A DNA stretch of 64,000 bases from Crossaster papposus (Eukaryota > Echinodermata > Asteroidea > Velatida > Solasteridae), in NCBI GenBank assembly GCA_037893245.1, contig JBAIAA010000117.1, forward strand, positions 1,922,001 through 1,986,000. The letters are read 5' to 3'. Below, piece after piece: positions 22,541 through 31,190 of the stretch. The first letter of the stretch is position 1; the number at the start of each line of letters is the position of its first letter. The position numbers and the translations under genes are program-made. The notes below the pieces were generated by a model that saw only the letters and a program-made list of their open reading frames with translations, was not told the origin of the DNA and did no database searches.

Positions 22541-22929
22541 TTAAAGAGATTCTATTCGTGTCTTAAAAAGTTGTATTCTTTTATTCTTGTATATATGTTC
22601 ACTTAAGTGACGTGTAAATGTATGGATTATTCGTATGAATAAACCACTTTAGAAAAACCATAGGATTCGTACGTCTTGCCGATACATGTACAAATGTACT
22701 TTCTATTTACTGTACCTTTGCGATAACACTTTAGGGCCTACTCCTATTAAGTCCATGATGTTCGACGACCAACAGACCAGCAATAGCAATATATTGCCGG
22801 CAATCAATTATCCCAAGAAGAAAATAGCTCCAACCAATAAGAAACAAAAACCGTCGGAGAATTCGACGCCTTTCGATCAAGAGCGACGGCAACCACGAAC
22901 AATTTGAGCACTATGAGAAGTTAAAGACT

Positions 22930-23205
22930 TCACCGAATCTGCATTGGGTCTACGGAGGACGACGACGACCCTTCTGCCAAGGACAGCCTTACTGAAGCTT
23001 TAGATCTGGTAAAGAAACAACGAAAGCTTATCAAGTTGCCCGACAGATCCCCTCACGGCTGTTGTACCTTCAAGGAACATGTCGCCAACAATCTAACTGA
23101 AGACTCCGAAGACGAGAAACATCTTCGCAAAGCCGAAAAGTCGACCGCCGCCAAGACAGAACAGTTTTGTTATTATGTAATTCGTAAGTCAATAGGCTAA
23201 TTTAT
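22930..23205 (+). pseudogene. Possible gag-like fragment
   Basis: An open stretch without a start reads DDDDPSAKDSLTEALDLVKK, then KLIKLPDRSPHG and LTEDSEDEKHLRKAEKS. This pattern (an 'RQKLIKLADRS' box followed by 'ADDSEDEKRIRKAE') is one I associate with gag-like proteins of invertebrate retroelements. It is a short fossil; family and limits are uncertain. Confidence 0.3.
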
Positions 23206-23317
23206 CACCAGATGAATCACACCCAACACGGCAATTTGACTCCCAGATTTAATTGTATTAGCACACCCCGTAAATTCAAACGGAATTCTTAACCTTTGAT
23301 CTCGATTATTGCAAATA

Positions 23318-23722
23318 GAGTATCACTTGATTAGTGCATGCAAATACTGAACTTGGCCCCAAAGAGAAAACTTTGTTTTCCATCGAGACGCAATTTGTAA
23401 GACGATCAGGCTGATTTGTAGCTTTGCATTATCGGTCGATTGAGTACCGAGTGACATTGAATTGTGTTCCAAAATTATTTGGCAATCAAACAAATCAGTT
23501 TAGTCATGGAGCAACTGCTCCATGGTTTAGTCGAGTATCACTTGATTGTTGCATGCAAATACTGAACTTGGCCCCAAGAGGAAACATTGTTTTCTGTTGA
23601 GACGCAATTTGTAAGACGTCAAGCTGATTTTTAGCTTTGCATTATCAGTCGATTGAGTACCGAATGAAATATTGAATTGTGTTCCAAAATTATTTGGCAA
23701 TCGAACAAGACTGTTTAGTCAA
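23318..23722 (+). repeat. Tandem pair of about 215-base non-coding units
   Basis: Copies start GAGTATCACTTGATT at 23318 and 23533. They differ by small indels. A palindrome, CATGGAGCAACTGCTCCATG, lies at the junction near 23505. Confidence 0.85.
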
Positions 23723-23940
23723 AAACAAAACAAAAAACAATACCCAATTTGACGGCCAATCTAAGTTCCCTTTCTTTGGCGTTTCTCATGAGCGAGTTCC
23801 AGTGCTCTACCATCCCAATAGTTCACCAAATCATTGTTGTCTTTTCTCTTTTCTTTCGGTTTATGAACTCTATTAATGGTATTACATGAGGAAGATATAG
23901 AAAAGAAATTAATTTTCTGACGTAGGAACGTAGGAAGAAA

Positions 23941-24510
23941 ATGCCATTTCTTTTCGGTATCGAACGATAGGTGGGCTCAATAGAGCCGTTACATAACGTT
24001 TTCGTTACGCCCCAATGCTCTTAGCTTATAAAAGCGGGCGTTGCATTCAATGCCTTTCTTCTCGGTCTAAGCATTCGAACCTCGCTTGCCCTCCCTCCCG
24101 CCCGACTTAAGCCCATAATTAATAGTATTAACGGTATTAATAATAATAACTAACCGCGTGGAACAGGGAGTGCACCCTCGATCGGTGTCCTAGGATGCAA
24201 CCACGTTTCCTCTTAAAAATAAGAGGTTTTTCGTGGCCTCCGAGTGCCTGCAGAAATGCAGGACCGTGGCACCGATCGCCCTGCCTTATTCACTTTCTAT
24301 ATCGAGACAATTTCCTGTTTTTTGGCGTTGTATTGTGCATAGATTTTTGACCATCATTCCTTCCAAACCTATCGGCAATTAGGACCTGTGTGTCCAACTG
24401 ATATAAATATATCCATATACTATAAGAGATTGTAACTCTGGTAACACACGCAGTTGTGTTCAAAATGTACCCAGATTCCAGGGTTTGTCTATACAATGTA
24501 TACAAATAAA
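23941..24510 (+). mobile_element. 570-base non-autonomous element sharing a LINE 5' region
   Basis: Its first 147 bases match the 5' end of the ORF1-only LINE at 20549, including TATAAAAG at 24027-24034. The next part holds a strongly folded region (24164-24283), and the end reads TGTATACAAATAAA. No ORF of note. I infer a SINE-like or deleted derivative copied by the same LINE machinery. Confidence 0.6.
24164..24283 (+). ncRNA. Predicted structured RNA, three-way junction
   Basis: By hand: a closing stem CAGGG (24164-24168) with CCCTG (24279-24283), then CGATCGGTG (24179-24187) with CACCGATCG (24270-24278). Inside, arm 1 pairs CCACG (24201-24205) with CGTGG (24232-24236) and CCTCTTA (24209-24215) with TAAGAGG (24220-24226). 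Arm 2 pairs CCTGCA (24247-24252) with TGCAGG (24257-24262) around a GAAA tetraloop. All stems are perfect. It does not show hammerhead core motifs. Role unknown; a packaging or reverse-transcriptase recognition signal is possible. Confidence 0.5.
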
Positions 24511-24663
24511 ATGAGCGAGTTCCAGTGCTCTACCATCCCAATAGTTCACCAAATCATTGTTGTCTTTTCCCTTTTCCTTCGGTTTATAAACTCTATTAAT
24601 GGTATTACATGAGGAAGATATAGAAAAGAAATTAATTTTCTGACGTAGGAACGTAGGAAGAAA

Positions 24664-25532
24664 TTAACATTATAACATCATGATGACGATGACACTGTCA
24701 CTGACTGACATGTCTGCCAGAGTACAGTAGTTAGTAGCATACATGTGCATAAACGTTACTGTTTCAAATCGGGGCGTCTTTTTTGCATACGTTAGTCTTG
24801 ATTTAATTTATTTGCTAAATGAATTAGATAGCATGTGGGAAGTTTGACAGTTTAGCTTTTTATGTCACAGACGCGCATTCCAGCCGTTACACTATACTAG
24901 TGCTGATGCACATCATATGCACTCCATCATTACATTACAGTAACTTTTAGTTCAACGGTACTAGTGTCAAACGAATGTGAGGCCAGTAACTTTACAAAGG
25001 CATAAATAAATGTATAAATACATTAAACGTTGGCTTAAGCATGGGAGCCGGAGATGGAGCAAACTGTGTCACTACGTTTAGTCAAGACAATATAGACACA
25101 TACTAGTGCAGTGACACAGTGTATGTGCCTAGCTAGGACATGATCCAGGGCCAAACTCTCTTCGATAATTTATGTCTGAGCCAGGCCAGAGTCAGGAAAA
25201 GATATATTATAGATATATATAAGCTGTGGTTTGTGACCTGTATTCAGTGAAGACCTTTTTTTACACGTCCTGGCATTAACAAAGTCTAACCTTTGTGATT
25301 ATTCGATGGTGCATCAATTTCCATTAAATGTGACACATCAAGGTCTTGCAATTTTCTTGCAAGTACTTTTTTGTTTACTTTTGCAAGTACTTTTTTTGTT
25401 TACATTTAACTACATGTAGGCTAGTATCATGATCTTTTGTTGGGGTGGGGGGACTAAGATGTTCATAATCTACATACACATGCAATTAACTTACGAATAA
25501 ACTTATTTTTTTGTTTTTCTTTACGGTTTTAG
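24664..25532. other. Rest of the YqaJ intron 1; no gene
   Basis: AT-rich intron DNA with a small tandem duplication of TTTGCAAGTACTTTTTT near 25355-25405. It ends with a polypyrimidine tract and TTTTAG at 25527-25532, the acceptor for exon 2. Confidence 0.55.
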
Positions 25533-25647
25533 ATTAGAAAGTTATGACAGGAACTTCAACTTTGGAAAGGTGCAATGTGATGAAGGATGTTTCCAAATGG
25601 CAACTCCAGAGGCAACAATGTATTTAGATATTAACACTGATAGCAAG
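25533..25647 (+). pseudogene. Exon 2 of module A YqaJ gene
   Basis: Acceptor TTTTAG ends at 25532 and donor GTACAA starts at 25648. The exon encodes LESYDRNFNFGK and then MATPEATMYLDINTDSK, and ends in phase 0. Module B has the matching exon at 59912-60035 with the same acceptor position, the same phases and a LESYDRNFNFG start, which confirms the model. The exon links the SAP domain to the SWIM region and has no known fold of its own. Confidence 0.75.
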
Positions 25648-25978
25648 GTACAAATTAATAAGTACATGTACATTAAACCTGAAGTGGAGAATTATGCAAT
25701 TAACGAGACTGCAATTACTGAGATTGGAAAATTTGCTATAGACTGCAATACTGAGATTGGAAAATATGCTATACTGTGCTTTTCTCCAGATTGTTTTCTT
25801 GCAAATTCCTCTTATATATTCCCAAAAGGGTTATTAAATATAGCAGGTTCGATTTGTTCATGTTGTTGCGCTTGACTGAATGTACAGTTTTACAATTAAA
25901 ATAGTTCATAATATACCCTCAGTATTTGTTGATGGACTATTTCCAGAAGACTCAATATTCCTGTCTATCTCATTTCAG

Positions 25979-27332
25979 ATCCCAGATGTTAGTGAAAAGA
26001 ACATCAGAGCCTTTCATGCACTTCATGAACAAGATTTGCATGGTAAGGCTGAGTCTCTGTATTACGGGAAGTTTCTACATTCAGTACGTTAATGCAGACA
26101 CAATGACAGCACCTACATACTGGGGAGAGTGTCAGCAGAGATGAAAACTAAGGTGATATACAAAGTTGACCTCAAGCTAAATATGCATGGAGTGATAGAG
26201 GAATCACAGTGTGAATGTGCTGTGGTCATATGGCCAGAGGCACACTGCAAGCATGTAGCTGGTGTTTACTGTGCTGTTAGCAAGAAAAATGAAAAAGAAG
26301 GCATCGTTACAAAGGATACCAGTACGGAACTGCTGCAAACTTTTCATCAAGCAAAGAAATACAGTGGTTCACCAGTTAGAATGAGTGAATTAAAGCTACG
26401 TAAAAAGAAAAACATACATCAACTCAAAGACTTTGACCCAAGGCCAGTGGAGTTAAGAAAAAGACCAGAGTATCCTGATGCCTTCAGAAATGTTTGGCTA
26501 AACTCTCAAGCAAAGCATCTGCCAATCCGGCAGCTATATGAACCTGCTAATATCATGGCTATAAACAATGATCATGAATACCTAGAAAAAACACACGAGG
26601 AACAATTCTTGGATGATTTACATGTGACTACTATCAGTGAAGAACAACATGCTGCAACTGAGGAGGCTACAAGGGGTCAGAGCTCAAATAAAGCTTGGAA
26701 AGAGGAAAGAACGAAACGTCTCCATGCCCCAAACTTTGGTAGAATTTGTAAATCAGGACCAAGAACAGATCAAAACAAAATGGCACAGTCACTTACAGTG
26801 TGTGAAGACTTCAACAGCAAGTACACTAACCATGGGAAACAATATGAGTCTGTTGCAGTAAAAGAATATAGCACTCAAACCGGCAACAAAGTTGATTTTT
26901 GTGGTATTCATGTATGTGTAGAGCACCCATACTTGGGTTGTTCCTCAGATGGTCTTGTGGGCAGAGATGGCATTATTGAGGTTAAGTGCCCATTCACATG
27001 TAAAGATCTTGAAGTATCCCCAGCAATTGTACCTTACCTTAAGTCTGATATTTCTGGAAAGCTTGCTTTGAATGGAAATCATAACTACTATTACATTGTA
27101 CCAGGTTCAGGGAAACTTGCTTTGTACAAACAGACAGTGGTGTGATTTTATTGTTTGGACATTCAAGGATGTAGAAATAATTAGGATTCAACGTAATAAT
27201 GAGTTTATTAATGATTTAAAAGTCAAATTGAAGTACTTCTTTGATCATCACTTCAGGCAAGCATTATTAGACAAGTGTTTTTACCGGGAAACTGACAAAT
27301 ATACATTTTGCCAAAAGCAGGTAGAGGAATAA
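25979..27332 (+). pseudogene. Exon 3 of module A: SWIM zinc finger and YqaJ nuclease
   Basis: Acceptor CATTTCAG ends at 25978. The exon encodes IPDVSEKNIRAFHALHEQD, then YYGKFLHSVR, a SWIM finger (QCECAV.. with HCKHV; C-x-C-x9-C-x-H), and a YqaJ-type nuclease with CSSDGLVGRDGIIEVKCPF, where D and the E-x-K are the expected metal-binding and catalytic positions. The end is CQKQVEE before the TAA at 27330. The reading changes frame near 26090, again near 26120, and again near 27100, so this copy is not translatable as it stands. YqaJ proteins are phage-recombinase-like 5'-3' exonucleases; here it would act on DNA during transposition, which is inference. Confidence 0.8.
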
Positions 27333-28219
27333 AATGATGGTGATCCGTGTGATGTATTGTGTGCATGAAACTAATAAGACTTTGAAAATAGATTCCCTAT
27401 ATGTGAGCTTAATTTTGTAGGAAGTTTAAACATTTGTACTGAAATTATTCCTAAATCCATACAAATTTCACAGACCGACTCAAACCAAACTTTTGGTGAG
27501 ATTCATACGTTTGACTGTCAAGAATGGCTACTTGGCTATGGTCAGACTTTAAACCTATTATATCAATGTCTGAGGTAGAGTTTGGGTTAATCAAATACAT
27601 TCAAAGACAAATCAGTTCAATAGACAAAGAAAATGCTGCTTGCATGTTTGTTCTATTTAATAATGCATTTAATGTTTAATTAAAAAATATTCCTTCAGTG
27701 CTCGCATTAATTCATTAACTGAAACAAGAAAGAACAGAGGCATTCAAAAATAGTTTGTCATTGTATAATGGTTTTGTATTTTTCAAGTGTGGGCCGTCAA
27801 ACCAAGTTTCTGACCAACACTGTGACAACTCAAATAAGCATAGTGCCCAATTTGTTTGACATACAATTATACAATACATTTATGTGTATGTGCACAGTAG
27901 AAAAGGTTAGCCATAAAGTTGACACATGACTTACATACATAGATATGCATTTGGCAAAAATAATGCTTTGTACTGAAGTAAAATAAATATCTTGTGCAAA
28001 CTATGTACTTATTTAAATACATTCCTTTAAAGTATCATATACTGATCATTTTAACTGTACCATTTATTAATTTCTCAGGAATACTTTATGAATGGGGCTT
28101 CGTATAAACATATTATTCAGCGTTTATTTGCAATATAACTAATGGTTTAGTAAAAACTACTTCACTTTTTTTCTCTTTTTAATTTATTAGTTTTTATTGT
28201 GGTAATCATGATTGTTTTA
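27333..28219. other. Spacer between the convergent genes, part 1; no gene
   Basis: AT-rich DNA after the YqaJ stop codon. I see no repeat or ORF of note. Confidence 0.5.
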
Positions 28220-28366
28220 GGGCCCGTTTTTTTCACACTGATCCGGATCTCGATCAGTGGTCTCAAGGCTGCATGGTTCGCTCCATCCATTAGGCGGGTT
28301 CTGGTGTCTGTGAACTAATGGCCAATCATTGATCACAATTTGGATCAGCGCGAAACAAACAGGCCC
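28220..28366. mobile_element. 147-base MITE, Tourist/Harbinger-like
   Basis: Starts GGGCCCGTTTTTTTCACAC and ends with the complement of GGGCCTGTTTGTTTCGCGC, so the inverted ends match over about 25 bases, continuing into GATCC. Flanks are TTA and ACA, a one-mismatch version of a 3-base duplication. The GGGCC..GTTTGTTTC type of end is common in PIF/Harbinger MITEs. It is inserted between the two genes of module A. Confidence 0.6.
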
Positions 28367-28912
28367 ACAGTATCTGTTGCTACTGAAATAATGACAGGAT
28401 TCAAACTGGCCCCTCGACCTTTCCATCCACTTCCACTGTTATACTTTTAAAGCATGCTTTAAACCAACAGTCAGATCATATTGTGTCCGTGTAACAAGGT
28501 CATCTCCTAAAATTGAGTTCACGTGAAACACGAGTTTGTGAATGCAAAAAGGTCGTATCTTGCTTATAAATAACCCGGATGTACACACAAAGTCGATTGA
28601 CTTTGAGATAAAACGTGGCTGCACAGAACATATTCGCGCGCAAGAGAGAGAGAGATACGACTTTGTTGCAGACTTGAGTTATAAACTTGTTGCACTGACA
28701 TGACTATACGTCAATTAAGTATTCAGTCAAAGCAGGCAAATTGTGGGCACAGCGGTCTTATCAATCCCGGCAGTCAAAGAAAAGCTGTAACAAGTTACAT
28801 AAACAGTCACAGCCAGTCAATCCTGCTTTATTCAGGTTAGGAATTCTTAACTGTTGAAAACAGTCACTTTATTGATTTGTACTGAAAGGACAACTTGGCA
28901 CATAAGTGTACA
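28367..28912. other. Spacer between the convergent genes, part 2; no gene
   Basis: No coding signal. A short (AG)n run (AGAGAGAGAGAG) lies near 28645. Confidence 0.5.
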
Positions 28913-30115
28913 TTATGAATTTCTTGGCACAATACATTTCCTAAAATTTACAAGCATCAAACAAATAAATGCTATATCTGAAGCTAGAATCATTTCTGTA
29001 TGATTTAGTGGCTGTGTCAGTATTTTATATGTCTTCCCTAGTTCTATTGCTCGTTCCACGTGGACCCTTTTGCTAGATATCTTTCTATCTCGGACAACAG
29101 ACTGTCCCGTCATCCTGTTTTTGTTCTTGAAGATGGTAGGAATGTTAACGGTAACATCCACTGGAGCAAACATATCCTGTACTTGAAATCCTTTGTCTGC
29201 CATTATATAATATCCAGGGCTGACTTTATTGACTAATCTACTCCTCTCTGTCAATTGCCTGTCACTGGTTGACCCAGCATATGCTTCTGGAATAAAGGAC
29301 ATCAAACCACCGGGTGTTACACCTACAAGAGCCTTTGCAGTGTTACGGTTTTTATATGTTGAAAATGTCACTTGCTGGGCAGCAGGTGCCTTGTGTTTTT
29401 TCACAGGAAATTCAAATCCATCAAGAATGATGCGGGTAGTTGGAAATTTCCTCTTGAAGTCAGAAGGCGCATAGAAAAAAACTGTGTCTCTGTTTGGCCA
29501 GATATCCAGTTCACTCCACTGAAGATGCATAAATCTTATCCATGTGGTGAAAATGCTGTACACCTCTGACTCAGAGACTTTGAACATTCGGCTCAATTCA
29601 AAATTGGGTGTGTATCTCCTGCACTTCACTAGTGTCAAAAAAAAAATGGTCTGGTACGGTCAAGGATGGCCTTACATTATTGATGTATGTCAGCTTGAAG
29701 GCACCAGGGCCCAAAGAGGCGAGTACATCCATGAAAGTAAGGTAATCTTGCAACCCTGTGTAGTACTGTATTCCAGCTGTATCATTCGTGAAATCATGTA
29801 TTGTGAATCCCGTCACCTTAGTGTCTGTTTGAGTATGAGTAGACTTGTAGTCTGACGGGGTACATGTGTTGGTTTGTACGGCCTGATGATGTACCCTCTC
29901 ATTACACTCAATATCTACCTCCATTGCAAGGTCAAGATCATAGCTCAAATCAATATCTAGTCGATGCTCCTGTATACACTCATCTTTTCCCCCCTGCTCA
30001 CTACGTTTGGAGTAACGGCTTGCCCTGGCTACAGCTGCAGATGTTGGTTTCTTGCTCCATGCAAAATGGCTTGGCACTGCCTCTTCCTTTAATCTTTTTC
30101 GCTTTAGTTTAAGCC
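28913..30115 (-). pseudogene. Exon 2 of module A transposase: linker, HTH and DDE domain
   Basis: Minus-strand exon from the acceptor ATACAG (30116-30121) to the stop at 28913. It encodes a basic start (LKLKRKRLKEEAVPSHFAW), an acidic linker with HTQTDTKVTGFTIHDF, a helix-turn-helix (KCRRYTPNFELSRMF, SESEVYSIF), and an IS5/DDE_Tnp_4-type catalytic domain with ILDGFEFPVKK, GSTSDRQLTERS, IMADKGFQVQD and SKRVHVERAI. These supply the D, D and E of the active site. The only break I see is a frame change inside a run of ten T (about 29639-29650), which could even be a sequencing error, so this transposase is close to intact. It would cut and join the element ends. Confidence 0.85.
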
Positions 30116-30995
30116 CTGTATTTTGTAAAAACAAATAAAAAATGTAACCACTCCTTTAAATACAATAACAAATAATACAGTATTTGTATTATTTTTTTAG
30201 ACTGAAGCATGGGTAAAACCAACCTGGGTATGAGCATAGCTGCTTATTTACCCAAAATAAGGTTATATTTTGGTCGACAATAAACCAGTAGCAGAAGGAT
30301 AGAGCAACTTTCCACACGTGTTACGATGCTGCTGGATAATGAATCCCATGTTTTTTACCTGCATATTGAGAGAAAAGGAATTTCTACCAAACCTAGTTAT
30401 AATTTCTGTGTACAATGTTAATAAGCTGTAATAATCTTGGTCACGTCCAAAAGGTACAACTGAGCATTGGTTACTTTTAAATTACATTTCACATGTACCC
30501 AAATGTACAATGATTGCACAAGTATATATTGTGATTTGACCTTTCATACAGAAACAGAAAAGTCAATTTAAATACAAAAACAACTACAAATTAAAAAAAA
30601 AAGAGAAAATTTAACGGGAAGAGTTCCATAATTATAAGGACAACGCTTATTTTTCCCTAAAGTGACCTACAGGCCATGAAAAGCAATGACAATTGACATA
30701 CCCTAAAAAGTTAAATTTAACATTGAGAAAATCGAAGCATACTTAGTCTTAGACAACACTTAGAATCTTTCAGAGCAGTCTCATACTATAGGGTTTGTGC
30801 ACAGGGTGCCAAGTGTTGTCCGTGTAAGGAACTCTTTCCACCCTTTCCTAGGTACGTCATACCATCAGTAGACCTATAAAACATGGCTAGCTTATCTCAA
30901 CTCAAGGAATTTGCAAGATCAATTCAGACAATTAACAATGATTAAAAGCTACAGTATTCAGTATGACCTAAATCTTCACTCAGTCATAGACTTAC
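30116..30995 (-). other. Intron of the module A transposase gene
   Basis: Donor GTAAG (30991-30995, minus strand) and acceptor ATACAG (30116-30121). About 880 bases, AT-rich, no gene. Module B has its intron at the same place in the protein. Confidence 0.7.
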
Positions 30996-31190
30996 CACAT
31001 TTTCCAAATTCCTCGTAGTCTGACTCCAAAAAATGCTTGGTACACACCATATCACAAGTAGATGGCCACCATGAACGGCCCATGTCATTTTGGACCCTTT
31101 TAATGGCCACCTCCTTCCATGGGACCGGCATCTCTGTTTTCCAGCACCCAACAGAAGACAATGAAGGTGAAGAATGTGAACCAGTCAGAT
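30996..31190 (-). pseudogene. Exon 1 of module A transposase: partial THAP domain
   Basis: Encodes WKEVAIKRV, then SWWPSTCDMVCTKHFLESDY and EEFGKC before the donor at 30995. That is the second half of a THAP zinc finger (the C-x2-H part and the conserved W), aligning with AWRVAIRRV..SWWPSLCDVVCSEHF in module B. The first half, with the CxxxxC pair seen as CAVPHC in B, is not readable in frame here. The exon runs into the start of the PIN/CXC gene on the other strand, so its N-terminus is probably lost. THAP domains of such transposases bind the element ends. Confidence 0.65.

Larger units (their letters stand above)
20549..22665 (+). mobile_element. ORF1-only LINE (HAL1-like) inside the YqaJ intron
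   Basis: Starts AATGCCATTTC at 20549, the same start as a second element at 23940. It carries a 5' untranslated promoter region with a TATA box, an RRM-like N-terminal ORF1 half, three CCHC zinc knuckles, a repetitive tail, then a short 3' region with AATAAA at 22638-22643. No ORF2 (endonuclease or reverse transcriptase) follows. It resembles the mammalian HAL1 type, which keeps ORF1 only. The 3' end is approximate. Confidence 0.6.
23788..24663 (+). repeat. 153-base direct repeats flanking an inserted element
   Basis: 23788-23940 and 24511-24663 are about 98 percent alike by eye (both begin ATGAGCGAGTTCC and end GTAGGAAGAAA). They bracket exactly the 570-base element at 23941-24510. This looks like a very long target-site duplication. 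Confidence 0.85.
20408..31190. mobile_element. Module A: two-gene DNA transposon (ISL2EU-like), nested and decayed
   Basis: The module holds a SAP-SWIM-YqaJ gene on the plus strand (exons at 20408-20532, 25533-25647 and 25979-27332) and a THAP-DDE transposase gene on the minus strand (exons 30996-about 31190 and 28913-30115). The genes are convergent and 1.6 kb apart. This pairing fits what I recall of ISL2EU-type elements, relatives of PIF/Harbinger. Later insertions fill the first YqaJ intron and the gap between the genes. Terminal inverted repeats could not be found, so the true ends are unknown. The same gene pair recurs as module B. Confidence 0.72.

Noticed and set aside
24164-24283. 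Hammerhead or HDV-like ribozyme
   Set aside because: The hammerhead core (CTGATGA with GAAA) is absent and the stem order does not match an HDV double pseudoknot. It is kept only as a structured RNA of unknown kind.
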